Shown here: positions 43,505 through 51,916 of the stretch, in pieces
Numbering within the stretch: position 1 is the stretch's first letter
How the letters are laid out: each line of letters starts with the position of its first letter
Assembly (NCBI GenBank): GCA_963789175.1
Contig: CAWBJO010000003.1
Location: forward strand, 1-64,000
Direction: 5' to 3'
Length of the DNA: 64,000 nt
DNA from: CAWBJO01 sp963789175
GTDB lineage: Bacteria; Pseudomonadota; Alphaproteobacteria; Rhizobiales; Aestuariivirgaceae
The notes under the pieces: generated by a model
Database searches by the model: none
What the model was told of the DNA's origin: nothing
Seen by the model: only the letters and a program-made list of their open reading frames with translations
Program-made: the position numbers and the translations under genes

Positions 43505-44200
43505 ATGACGGGCCAGTTTCCACGTTTGCGCTTCGTAGGAGATACAGGACTGCTTGTGGAATTTGGCGATCATATCGATGAGAAAGCGCATGACCAGGTT
43601 CTGCAACTCGATCGAGCAATCGCCGAGCGTCCTTTTCCTGGTCTGACGAACTGCGTGCCTTCGTATACTGCGTTACTTGTGGGATATGATCCGTGCGCTA
43701 TTTTTCCCGCTGACGTGGAAGCCCACGTTCATTCGCTTTTGAAAACTCCGTCAACAGCGAATTTAGCTGTCCGCTCGCACCAAGTACCGGCCTGCTACGA
43801 CGCTGCCTATGCACCAGACCTTTCGGATGTCGCGGCTCAAGCTGGTCTGGCGTATGAGGCGGTGATTGCAGCTCATTTATCCGCCACCTATCGTGTCTAT
43901 ATGTGTGGCTTTGCACCTGGTTTTGCCTATCTTGGCAGTGTACCTGCATCAATTCAGCTTCCCCGCCGCCCTGAACCTGTAAGGGACGTTCCCGCCGGCA
44001 GCATGATCATTGCCGGGCCGCAATGCGCCGTCACGACATTGGTTATGCCTTCCGGCTGGTGGAATATTGGACGCACACCCGTGACGATCCTGCGGCCCGA
44101 TGACGATCAGCCATTTCTCTTTGGCGTGGGAGACAAGGTGCGATTTGTGAGAATTGATCGGGTGGAATTTGAACGGCTCGCAGCCGAAAACAACCCCTAA
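43505..44200 (+). CDS. pxpB: 5-oxoprolinase subunit B (KipI-like)
   Basis: 231 aa allophanate-hydrolase subunit 1 / KipI-type protein. RFVGDTGLLVEFGDHID at the N terminus, then the conserved YRVYMCGFAPGFAYLGSVP, RPEPVRDVPAGSMIIAGPQC and MPSGWWNIGRTP. Partner of PxpC in the oxoprolinase complex. The stop overlaps the pxpC start by one base (TAATG). Confidence 0.95.
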   Translation: MTGQFPRLRFVGDTGLLVEFGDHIDEKAHDQVLQLDRAIAERPFPGLTNCVPSYTALLVGYDPCAIFPADVEAHVHSLLKTPSTANLAVRSHQVPACYDAAYAPDLSDVAAQAGLAYEAVIAAHLSATYRVYMCGFAPGFAYLGSVPASIQLPRRPEPVRDVPAGSMIIAGPQCAVTTLVMPSGWWNIGRTPVTILRPDDDQPFLFGVGDKVRFVRIDRVEFERLAAENNP

Positions 44201-45150
44201 TGGCCACCGCAAGACTTCAAGTGTCTTATGCAGGTCCGTTGACGACGGTGCAGGATCTTGGACGGTTCGGCTACCAGCGCTACGGCGTGACTGAAGGTGG
44301 CCCCATGGATCGGACCGCGTTTGCAATCGGTCAGATTGCTATTGGCCAAACTTCTGGAGGCGCATCAATTGAAGTCGGCTTGGGAGGCGTCACCCTGCAG
44401 TGTGTCGAAGGGTCTGTGCTTCTTGCCATTACGGGAGGTAACTTCACACTGCAAATTGATGGACAGCCACGCCACAGCTGGACAATCGCGAGACTGCATA
44501 CGGGAATGGAGTTGGGTATTAGCCAGGGTCGATGGGGTAGTTGGTGCTATATCGCGGCCGCAGGAGATATCCGCTGGCCACTGTGGCTTGGCAGCCGATC
44601 AACATTTCCTGCGTCACCATTCACGGGTAGACCGCTCAACCGCGGGGATGAGATCTTCGTTGAAAACGTACGCCACCTCTCCCAGCCGGAACGCGAGCTT
44701 GCGATTCCGATTTTTTGCCAGCCGCGAGTGGCAATCAACCTGGTCATCGGGCCACAGGAACGTTTTTTTGATGCGGAAGCTTTGAGACATTTGTTCGGAG
44801 GGTCATATTTTCTTTCCAACCGGAGTGACCGCATGGGTGTTTGGCTTGACGGCCCAAAACTACCCGTCGCGGCGCGACTTGATATGCCTTCAGAGGGCGT
44901 TCTCAGAGGATCGGTGCAAGTGCCGGGCGGCGGCGATCCACTGGTGTTGATGGCCGATCACCAAACTACCGGCGGTTATCCAAAAATTGCCACCATCATT
45001 TCAGCCGATCAGGATGCGTTTGCTCAATTGCGACCCCAGCAACCAGTGCGGTTTCAGCCGATGTCCGTGGAACGGGCAGTAGAGCGAGCCCGCACGCGTA
45101 GAAACATCGTCCAAAACTATCTTGATTCAGTGCACCCCAGGATTGGATGA
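44200..45150 (+). CDS. pxpC: 5-oxoprolinase subunit C (KipA-like, biotin-dependent carboxyltransferase fold)
   Basis: 316 aa. Family marks: AGPLTTVQDLGRFGYQRYGV, GGPMDRTAFAIGQ, IEVGLGGVTLQC, SNRSDRMGVWLDGPKL, SEGVLRGSVQVPGGGDPLVL and ADHQTTGGYPKIATII. It completes the oxoprolinase operon. 5-oxoproline arises spontaneously from glutamine or glutathione breakdown, so the operon is detoxifying and salvaging; no transporter accompanies it here. Convergent with the SARP-like regulator, 109 nt apart. Confidence 0.95.
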   Translation: MATARLQVSYAGPLTTVQDLGRFGYQRYGVTEGGPMDRTAFAIGQIAIGQTSGGASIEVGLGGVTLQCVEGSVLLAITGGNFTLQIDGQPRHSWTIARLHTGMELGISQGRWGSWCYIAAAGDIRWPLWLGSRSTFPASPFTGRPLNRGDEIFVENVRHLSQPERELAIPIFCQPRVAINLVIGPQERFFDAEALRHLFGGSYFLSNRSDRMGVWLDGPKLPVAARLDMPSEGVLRGSVQVPGGGDPLVLMADHQTTGGYPKIATIISADQDAFAQLRPQQPVRFQPMSVERAVERARTRRNIVQNYLDSVHPRIG

Positions 45151-45259
45151 GACGTTGGTGTCCTCGTCCATTCCGCGCGCCTCATCAAGATCAGGGGGTA
45201 ACGTGGACAACCGCGGATACGGCGGGCGTGATCCCTTGGTTTGCACGAATGCACAGACT

Positions 45260-47287
45260 CTATTCTGGCATTCCTGCCTGTCCAAGCAGTCGCAGAAGGT
45301 GGTTGTGACTTTCATCGCTGGCAAATCGCAGGACGAAATTCGGGACGACCATGCTGACCCTTAGATCCGGTCTTTGCGTCATACAATCGCCTATGGCGGC
45401 CGTCATATCGTCAGCCTTGTTCAGCGCGGCTGCAGATGCCACCCAGAAAATTGCACTCGGCAAATGTGTTCGCGAGCGAGCAACCTTCCTGCTTACCAGC
45501 AAGCAGGCCGAAAAGTTTCCCGCAGCGAAATGAGCAACAGCAATTGCATAGTGGCGCCAGAAGTTAGACGGGTCCCTTGGATTGAGCTTCAAAGCCAATT
45601 CGATGATTTGAATTGCTTCATTGGACCTGCCCTGTGCAGCCGAATAGAGTCCAAGGTTCCCCATGATCATCGAGCAGTTTGGGTTGATTTCCAAACCCCG
45701 CTCACATTCCGCAATAGCATCGTCCAGGCTTCCTAAAGCATATGCCCACGCCCATGCCATCGTGAGATGAGCGTATTCGTCGCTGGGTGCGAGCCTGAGG
45801 GCGGTGCGCGCCAAATCGAACGCGTGTGACGCCCGACTGAGATCGAACAGAATCCAGATACGGTTCAGCTCCATGTCCGCTAGGAGACGGTGGGCCAAGG
45901 GATCTGCGGGATCGATCTCGAGGGCCTCGGATACAAGCCTGGAGGCCTGATCGAGGGCCTGTGCCGTCTGTTCGTAGATCAATCCGCTCGCTCTCGCCAA
46001 CAGATCTCGTGCTTTGAAATTAATGGATGGCCGCGTTTCGGCGGCAAATCGCTCGGCGAGCCTAACTTGCGTGTCGATCGACGCAACAACGCTCCGGGTG
46101 ATTTCATCCTGAATTGCGAATAGATCGGTGAGAGAGCGATCGTAGCGCTCCGCCCATTTGGCATGACCCGTCAATGCGTCAACTAGCTGAGTCGTAATTC
46201 GCAGGCTGTCGCCAGTACGTTGAACGCTCCCTTCGAGCACATAGCGTACGTCCAGCTCCGCTGCGACATGTTTCACATCCACAGCCCTTTCCTTGTAGAT
46301 AAAGGTCGACGTCCGCGCGATGACGAAAAGGCTGCTGAAACGCGATAGAGCATTGATGATGTCGTCCGTCAGGCCATCGACGAAATACTCATGCTCCTTT
46401 CCGCCTGCTGTGTTGACGAACGGCAAAACGGCTATTGAAGGTCGCGCGAACACTTCGGCCGAGCTCAGATATGGTTGAACGGAGGCAGTATCGCTACGTG
46501 GCGACGCCGATTTGGAGATTCGTCTTTTTGCCCGGATAGTTCCGGCAAGCTCGTCGGTTTGAGTTTCCGGTGCGATTCCCAGTTCGGCAGCCAACTCGCG
46601 CCGACATCTTTCATACTGAGCGAGTGCCGCATCGTAGCGACCCTGCAATGCAAAAAGCTGCATGACCTTCCGATGAACTTGCTCTCGAACCGGATCTAGC
46701 GAAACAATCGTCAAGTAGTAGCCGATAGCCTCCTCGAGCTTTCCCTCCCGTTCAGCAACTTCAGCAAGACGAGAATGGAATGCCACGAAGTGAGATCGAA
46801 ATCGTTGTCGTTCAGTCGCGAGCCATTGCTCGAAATTCGGCTCATCAATGGAAATCCCTTCCAGCAAATCGCCGACAGGGATGCTGCGAGCATCTTGAAG
46901 GTCGTCGTCGCGACCTTTTATGGCCGATGCAAGAACGTTGGCGTCAACCCAGGCCTCCTCGCCGATCCAACTCACGCTCTCCTTGCTCGTCTGAAGGGAT
47001 CCGTCTGCACAGGATCCCAGCGCGGCCCGCAATTCGGTCAACGCCTGCCGCAGACTCGCAAACGCCTGAGTGTCCGATCTTTCTCCCCAAAGGAGGTTGG
47101 CGATGATGCTTCGAGGAATTTGGACCCCTGGGCGCAACACGATGTAGGCCAGCAGTGCCCGCACCTTTCTTGAGGAAATTGTGACGATTTTGTCGTCACT
47201 TAGGACCTTCATCGGTCCCAACAATTGGATTTTGAGTGATCCAACTTGGTGCGACTGCCGTTTTTGCGATTGTTTGACGATGGCCAT
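45260..47287 (-). CDS. SARP/BTAD-type regulator with TolB-N-like domain and TPR repeats
   Basis: 675 aa predicted cytosolic regulator. A winged-helix DNA-binding domain (about 15-95, IQLLGPMKVLSDDK, then SRKVRALLAYIVL) is followed by a bacterial transcriptional activation domain (about 100-245). Then comes a TolB N-terminal-like module (PSIAVLPFVNTAGGKEHEYF, FVIARTSTFIYKE, VRYVLEGSVQRTGDSLRI) and TPR helices (about 440-670). This architecture is common in Hyphomicrobiales, usually of unknown target. The start at 47287 was chosen; 47314 has a GAGGAG only one base from its ATG. Divergent from a small ORF, so autoregulation or local control is plausible. Confidence 0.82.
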   Translation of the reverse strand: MAIVKQSQKRQSHQVGSLKIQLLGPMKVLSDDKIVTISSRKVRALLAYIVLRPGVQIPRSIIANLLWGERSDTQAFASLRQALTELRAALGSCADGSLQTSKESVSWIGEEAWVDANVLASAIKGRDDDLQDARSIPVGDLLEGISIDEPNFEQWLATERQRFRSHFVAFHSRLAEVAEREGKLEEAIGYYLTIVSLDPVREQVHRKVMQLFALQGRYDAALAQYERCRRELAAELGIAPETQTDELAGTIRAKRRISKSASPRSDTASVQPYLSSAEVFARPSIAVLPFVNTAGGKEHEYFVDGLTDDIINALSRFSSLFVIARTSTFIYKERAVDVKHVAAELDVRYVLEGSVQRTGDSLRITTQLVDALTGHAKWAERYDRSLTDLFAIQDEITRSVVASIDTQVRLAERFAAETRPSINFKARDLLARASGLIYEQTAQALDQASRLVSEALEIDPADPLAHRLLADMELNRIWILFDLSRASHAFDLARTALRLAPSDEYAHLTMAWAWAYALGSLDDAIAECERGLEINPNCSMIMGNLGLYSAAQGRSNEAIQIIELALKLNPRDPSNFWRHYAIAVAHFAAGNFSACLLVSRKVARSRTHLPSAIFWVASAAALNKADDMTAAIGDCMTQRPDLRVSMVVPNFVLRFASDESHNHLLRLLGQAGMPE

Positions 47288-47347
47288 AACAGTCGCCTGA
47301 TGGGAGTGACCCATTCTCCTCACACACACGTTCGAGGAGACAATACC

Positions 47348-47560
47348 ATGTTCGACGTCAACCCGCTGGGCCCCATGTTTCAATTGGAGGAGTTCGAGCG
47401 CTCGGCTGCACCCTACCTTCGCCTGTCTGAGAATCGCGGCTGCACCTTTCGTACGCTACTGGAGGCCGCAGTTCGAACTTTCGGTCGTTCGACTAGGGGT
47501 CTTGCATGGCGGATACGCCCATCGAACCGACCCAATTCAGTGGCGACGCTGAAGCATTGA
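47348..47560 (+). CDS. Small hypothetical protein
   Basis: 70 aa starting MFDVNPLGPMFQLEEFERSA, with basic C-terminal residues. The start has a strong GAGGAG 8 nt upstream. No family recognised. It is divergent from the SARP-like regulator with 60 nt between them, so it is a possible target of that regulator. Confidence 0.45.
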   Translation: MFDVNPLGPMFQLEEFERSAAPYLRLSENRGCTFRTLLEAAVRTFGRSTRGLAWRIRPSNRPNSVATLKH

Positions 47561-47737
47561 ATCTGAGCATCGCTCAGCGGTTTCAGCGGTGAGTAAGCCC
47601 CCTCAGCCCGCCGGCAGTGGCCGGGTTTTTATTTCTCGTTTTGCCATCTGCCCATATCATCTCTACAACTATCAGAATGGGGTCGCAGCCGCGCCCCCCG
47701 CTACCCGCCATTGCGCAAACACACGGGGAAACAGAAA

Positions 47738-47875
47738 ATGCTCATCGGAATGATCGTCCTCTGCATCGCCTTCATCCTTATGGGCATCGGTATGATCCGG
47801 CCAGTCGGAATCCCCGCCCAAGTCACCGGCGGCCTGTTGATTGTCGGCGCCGTGCTGGTCCTGCTGGGCCGATGA
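47738..47875 (+). CDS. 45-residue hydrophobic small protein
   Basis: Two short membrane helices joined by a turn: MLIGMIVLCIAFILMGIGMI, then GGLLIVGAVLVLLGR, with RPVGIPAQVT between. GGGGAA precedes the ATG at a suitable distance. Small two-helix inner-membrane proteins of this shape are common but poorly described. A 12-bp palindrome (CCGTGTACACGG, 47877-47888) directly follows the stop codon. Confidence 0.55.
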   Translation: MLIGMIVLCIAFILMGIGMIRPVGIPAQVTGGLLIVGAVLVLLGR

Positions 47876-48100
47876 GCCGTGTACACGGGGCCTGAGAGGA
47901 GCGATGCGGCCACGCTTGCGTTGACTTCAAAAGCACTCGAACAACGAGTTGACGTCGGCGGACAGGTGAGTAAGTACCTTCAGTAAGCCCGGGCGGTCAG
48001 TGACGCGATCAGCGTTCGTTCTCCCGCGCCGCCCATTCCTTTGGCACGGCGTTGCACTTCGATAAGCCGTCTTTGACCCGCCCACCGAGGGTGTCTCGTA

Positions 48101-48397
48101 CTAGTGGCTGTCCACGTGCATCAGCACCGCGCCTTCGGATACCTGCGGCGCTGCAACGCCCAGGTTTCCGGCGTTCTCGGAAATCCATTCACGAGCCACT
48201 TTCACGCTCTCGTCGACACCGGCCTTGTCACGACAGACAGTTACTGAAAAACCGCCATCGCCAGACCGCGCGAGCGTGTAGCTCATGAAACCCTTTACCG
48301 GGCGCATCAGTTTTTCCACATCCGACCGGCGCTGCTCGAGGAGATCGAACAGCTCCTTCGCGCCTTTGCCTTGATAGTTCCGCATGACCGCGTGCAT
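48101..48397 (-). CDS. Conserved small hypothetical protein (monooxygenase-like alpha/beta)
   Basis: 98 aa, MHAVMRNYQGKGAKELFDLL, then VKGFMSYTLARSGDGGFSVT and VSEGAVLMHVDSH. I recall close relatives scattered through Hyphomicrobiales; the fold suggests a dimeric ferredoxin-like (ABM/DUF) protein, with no known function. Start at 48397 with GAGGGG 5 nt upstream; the longer frame to 48601 overlaps non-coding sequence and is not supported. Confidence 0.72.
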   Translation of the reverse strand: MHAVMRNYQGKGAKELFDLLEQRRSDVEKLMRPVKGFMSYTLARSGDGGFSVTVCRDKAGVDESVKVAREWISENAGNLGVAAPQVSEGAVLMHVDSH

Positions 48398-48619
48398 GAC
48401 ACCCCTCACATCCGTCGTTGGTTTCTCACAGAAGCGAGACTGAACCTCGCCGGGCCAGCTGGCAAGGACGGCTGCAATCCTCGCTTCGAGGCGTTGGGCG
48501 GCCTGTTGCCTGGGCGGCTTCCGATCAAAATACCTATGTCCCAAGCAACTTTTGTCGCCCAACCCCCGTAGCTCTGAAAGCAGGCGGGGACGCCTGCTCA
48601 AACCCCGAAAGGAAACCCC

Positions 48620-48859
48620 ATGAAAACTCTATTTGCCTCGGCTGTCGTGCTGGCATTGCTCGCAGCGGCGCCGGCTCATGCTCTCACCGAGTCAACCTGC
48701 GCGGGAGTGTGGACGAAAGCCGACGAGAACAAGGATGGCTCCATAGACGCGACGGAAGCCGCAAATCACAAGGATGATCTCATGAAAATGGGCTGGGACA
48801 AGATGGGCGACGCCCCCGTGACCCAAGCCAACTATATGACGGGCTGCAAGGCCACGTAG
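48620..48859 (+). CDS. Small secreted EF-hand-like protein
   Basis: 79 aa. Signal peptide MKTLFASAVVLALLAAAPAHA, then a mature part of ~58 residues with one EF-hand loop (DENKDGSIDATE, residues ~35-46) and two cysteines that could pair. Probable periplasmic Ca2+-binding protein; single EF-hand exported proteins of this size occur in rhizobia. AAAGGAAA precedes the ATG, and a hairpin follows at 48884. Confidence 0.78.
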   Translation: MKTLFASAVVLALLAAAPAHALTESTCAGVWTKADENKDGSIDATEAANHKDDLMKMGWDKMGDAPVTQANYMTGCKAT

Positions 48860-48883
48860 TTCCCTCTTCCAACACAGAGTGCA

Positions 48884-48909
48884 GGGGCAATCCGGAATCG
48901 GGTTGCCCC
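48884..48909 (+). terminator. Probable intrinsic terminator after the EF-hand gene
   Basis: Perfect 7-bp arms GGGGCAA (48884-48890) and TTGCCCC (48903-48909) around a 12-nt loop, 24 nt after the stop codon. The following TTCC is a poor U-tract, so efficiency is uncertain. Confidence 0.5.
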
Positions 48910-49200
48910 TTCCAAACACCATCACATAGAAAATTGACCGAGCCAGCGCAGGCGCATTGACAACGGCGCATACAGCCGTGCCCAGACGGGAGATTCCCTC
49001 TTCTTCGATCCATCGCGGGACCATCGGGCATTGGGATTTTCGCGATCCGACGCCGTTCCCTTTCATCCTGTGCCGGTCCCTGTTGACTTAAGGAAGGCAC
49101 TTGCGAAGGCCGTGCTTCACGGAATCGCACGGTCTTGCTAAGACGATGCGGCAGGGGCCGCTCCGCGGGACGGATCGGCGGGACCAGATAGAGGGGTAGA
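48910..49200. other. Intergenic region before the APC permease
   Basis: With the terminator, this is the only gap above 300 nt (48860-49200). I see no credible gene. It contains a TTGACT (about 49084-49089) without a convincing -10 element and an imperfect inverted repeat CCGTG...CACGG near 49110-49132. GC content returns to core-like values here, so the island edge probably falls within it. Confidence 0.4.
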
Positions 49201-50928
49201 ATGACTGTCTCGGCTGAAACGGCAGCGGCATCCGCACATGGCGGCCGACTGCAAAGGGCGATCGACTGGAAGGGCGCGTTCTGGGTGGCGAGCGGAGTGC
49301 CGCCGCTCGTGCTGTTCTCGATCGGCGGCATCGCCGGCACCACCGGCAAGCTCGCCTTCCTGGTGTGGATCATCTCCATGGTGATGGGATTCCTGCAGTC
49401 CTTCACCTATGCCGAGATCGCCGGCATGTTCGGCAGCAAATCGGGCGGCGCCTCGGTCTACGGCGCGACGGCCTGGCTCAGGTACTCGAAGTTCATCGCG
49501 CCGCTCTCGGTGTGGTGCAACTGGTTCGCCTGGTCGCCCGTGCTGTCGCTCGGCAGCGCCATCGCGGCTGGATACGTCATCAACATGCTGGCCCCCGTGC
49601 CGATCTTCACAGACCAGTCGCCGGAGGTTCTGGCCTGGCTCGCCGATCCGGCCAACGTGGGTATGGCTTCCGCAGACGCGCTGGCGGCCGTGACGGCGGC
49701 AGCAACGCCGGCGATCCGCTCCTGGTCGCTCGCCTCCTTCCCGATCCCGGGGCTCGCGACGGCCAACCTCAACGCGACGTTCTTCATCGGCCTCGTCCTC
49801 CTGCTCATCGTGTTCGCGATCCAGCACCGGGGCATCCTCGGCACGGCGAACGTGCAGAAGGTGTTCGCGGTGATCGTTCTCCTGCCGCTCCTCATCATCG
49901 GGCTGTGGCCGATCCTGACGGGGAAGATCGAATATGCGAACTTCTCGAACCTTGTTCCTCCCTCCGCCGCCTACTCGGCCACGCCGGGCGAATGGAACAT
50001 CGGAGGATGGACGCTGTTCCTCGGCGGCCTCTACATCGCGGCCTGGTCGACCTACGCCTTCGAAACGGCCATCTGCTACACGAGCGAGCTCAAGAACCCG
50101 GCCACCGACACATTCAGGGCCATCCTCGCGGCCGGGCTGCTTTGCATGCTGTTCTACTTCCTGGTGCCCTTCACCTTCCAGGGCGCGCTCGGCGTCGAAG
50201 GCATGCTGGCTCCCGGCATCGTCGACGGGACGGGCATCGGCCACGCGCTCGCTGCCATGGTGGGCGCCGGGCCTTTCATCACGCAGATCCTCGTCATCCT
50301 CATGATATTCGCGCTGATGCTGGCGATCATGACCGCGATGGCGGGCTCCTCACGGACCCTCTACCAGGGGTCGATCGACGGATGGCTGCCCAAGTACCTG
50401 AGCCACGCGAACTCACACGGCGCTCCGACCAATGCGATGGTCACCGACCTCGCGTTCAACGTGTTCCTGCTGTCCATCGCCTCCGACATCGCCGGCTACT
50501 TCTTCGTGCTGGCGGTCTCCAACGCCGGCTACATGATCTTCAACTTCCTCAACCTCAACGCCGGATGGATCCACCGCGTCGACTCGGGCCATGTGAAGCG
50601 GCCGTGGAAGGCGCCGACCTGGCTCATCGGCCTCAACACCGTGCTCGCGTTCGTGAACGCACTCTTCCTCGGCGCCGGCGCCAAGGTGTGGGGCTACCAG
50701 AATGCGCTGTGGGTCGGCTTCGCCTTCGCCGCCCTCATCATTCCGGTCTTCGCCTACCGGCACTACGTCACCGACAATGGCAAGTTCCCACCCAACATGC
50801 TGACCGAGCTCGGCCTCAAGGGTACGGATCTCGGCCAGCGCAAGGCCGGTATCTGGCCATATGTCACGCTCGCCGCCGGCCTCATCGTCGTGCTGGTGGC
50901 GAACGTCATCTTCGTCCTGCCCGGCTAG
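49201..50928 (+). CDS. APC-family amino acid/polyamine permease
   Basis: 575 aa integral membrane transporter with about twelve helices. The first core helix is FWVASGVPPLVLFSIGGIAG with the unwound Gly-rich substrate segment, followed by FTYAEIAGMFGSKSGGASVY, a hallmark of the amino acid-polyamine-organocation family. A ~60-residue loop (about 130-190) is longer than usual. The ATG follows AGAGGGG. No catabolic gene is adjacent, so the substrate is unknown. Confidence 0.9.
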   Translation: MTVSAETAAASAHGGRLQRAIDWKGAFWVASGVPPLVLFSIGGIAGTTGKLAFLVWIISMVMGFLQSFTYAEIAGMFGSKSGGASVYGATAWLRYSKFIAPLSVWCNWFAWSPVLSLGSAIAAGYVINMLAPVPIFTDQSPEVLAWLADPANVGMASADALAAVTAAATPAIRSWSLASFPIPGLATANLNATFFIGLVLLLIVFAIQHRGILGTANVQKVFAVIVLLPLLIIGLWPILTGKIEYANFSNLVPPSAAYSATPGEWNIGGWTLFLGGLYIAAWSTYAFETAICYTSELKNPATDTFRAILAAGLLCMLFYFLVPFTFQGALGVEGMLAPGIVDGTGIGHALAAMVGAGPFITQILVILMIFALMLAIMTAMAGSSRTLYQGSIDGWLPKYLSHANSHGAPTNAMVTDLAFNVFLLSIASDIAGYFFVLAVSNAGYMIFNFLNLNAGWIHRVDSGHVKRPWKAPTWLIGLNTVLAFVNALFLGAGAKVWGYQNALWVGFAFAALIIPVFAYRHYVTDNGKFPPNMLTELGLKGTDLGQRKAGIWPYVTLAAGLIVVLVANVIFVLPG

Positions 50929-51009
50929 AGACACGACGCAGCGCCAAACCCGCGCGGGGGCCAAGACGATCGGCTCCCGCCGTCGTTCGGGGAGAAAGGT
51001 CAACGCAGC

Positions 51010-51834
51010 ATGATCGTCGACAGCATCTGGCGATACCCGGTCAAATCGATGGCCGGCGAGCGCCTCGCAGATGCGCAGGTGGGCGGCGGCGGCCTCATCG
51101 GCGATCGCGCTTATGCGCTGATCGACGTGGCGCAAGGCCGGGTGGTCAGCGCCAAGCTGCCGCGCAAATGGGGAATGCTCCTCATGGCGCGGGCCGAGTA
51201 CGCGTCACCTCCGGCCGCGGAACGCGACGTTGCCGCCGTCCGGATCCGATTTCCGGACGGAACCCAATCGACGAGCGACGATCCCGATATCGACGATGCC
51301 CTCTCGGCACTGGCCGGTGCGCGGGTCCGAATCACGACGTCGAGACCGTCGACGGTCAGCGTCGAACGGCTTGACCCGCTCGCCGAGGGCGAAGTCATCG
51401 CCGACATCGGCGCGCTGATGCCGGAAGGGCGGTTCGCGGACTACGCGCCGCTGCACCTCGTCACGACGTCGACGCTCGCGGAGCTCAAGCGGCTAAACCC
51501 GCAGTCCGATTTCGATGCGCGCCGGTTTCGGCCCAACCTGGTGATCGAAACCGGCCCGGAGTCCGGTGCCTTCATCGAGCAGGGATGGATCGGGAAGAGC
51601 CTGAAGATCGGCGGAGTCGAGGCGCGCATCTCCGATCCGACGCCGCGCTGCTCGGTGCCGACCCTCGCACAAGCCGAGCTTCCGCAGGACAGGGAGATCC
51701 TGCGCACCATCGTGCAGCACAACCGCGTGCCGGTCGACCTGCTCGGAGGCGAACTCCTGCCCTGCGCCGGCGTCTACGCGTTCGTGACGCGGGAGGGCAG
51801 GATCGAAGCGGGAGACGAGGTCGAGCTTCTCTGA
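51010..51834 (+). CDS. MOSC-domain protein
   Basis: 274 aa. An N-terminal beta-barrel MOSC-N (SIWRYPVKSMAGERL, GDRAYALID) is followed by MOSC (RFRPNLVIETGPESGAFIEQ, GWIGKSLKIGGVEARI, and TPRCSVPT with the conserved cysteine thought to coordinate molybdenum). Relatives include mARC/YiiM/YcbX N-hydroxylated-compound reductases. No ferredoxin domain is fused, so an external electron donor would be needed. Same strand as the permease, 81 nt downstream. Confidence 0.9.
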   Translation: MIVDSIWRYPVKSMAGERLADAQVGGGGLIGDRAYALIDVAQGRVVSAKLPRKWGMLLMARAEYASPPAAERDVAAVRIRFPDGTQSTSDDPDIDDALSALAGARVRITTSRPSTVSVERLDPLAEGEVIADIGALMPEGRFADYAPLHLVTTSTLAELKRLNPQSDFDARRFRPNLVIETGPESGAFIEQGWIGKSLKIGGVEARISDPTPRCSVPTLAQAELPQDREILRTIVQHNRVPVDLLGGELLPCAGVYAFVTREGRIEAGDEVELL

Positions 51835-51916
51835 CGCTTGCCCGCGACGGGGTCCGGGCGGGCGGCCAGCATCGGAATTGAAACCTAGGGGCGTTGTGGG
51901 CTAGCTTGGACCCCTT

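Larger units (their letters stand above)
41716..49100. other. Lower-GC probable genomic island next to tRNA-Arg
   Basis: From just after the tRNA to about 49,100 the sequence is visibly richer in A and T than both flanks (low-to-mid 50s percent GC by eye in pxpABC and the SARP-like gene). Gene density is lower and small hydrophobic proteins of no clear family are common. No integrase, transposase or repeat of the tRNA 3' end was found, so the right boundary is approximate and the island call is inferential. Confidence 0.5.

Noticed and set aside
41716..49200. Integrase gene or direct repeat of the tRNA-Arg 3' end marking a mobile island
   Set aside because: Read through both strands; no tyrosine-recombinase motif or copy of the T-arm/acceptor sequence was found.
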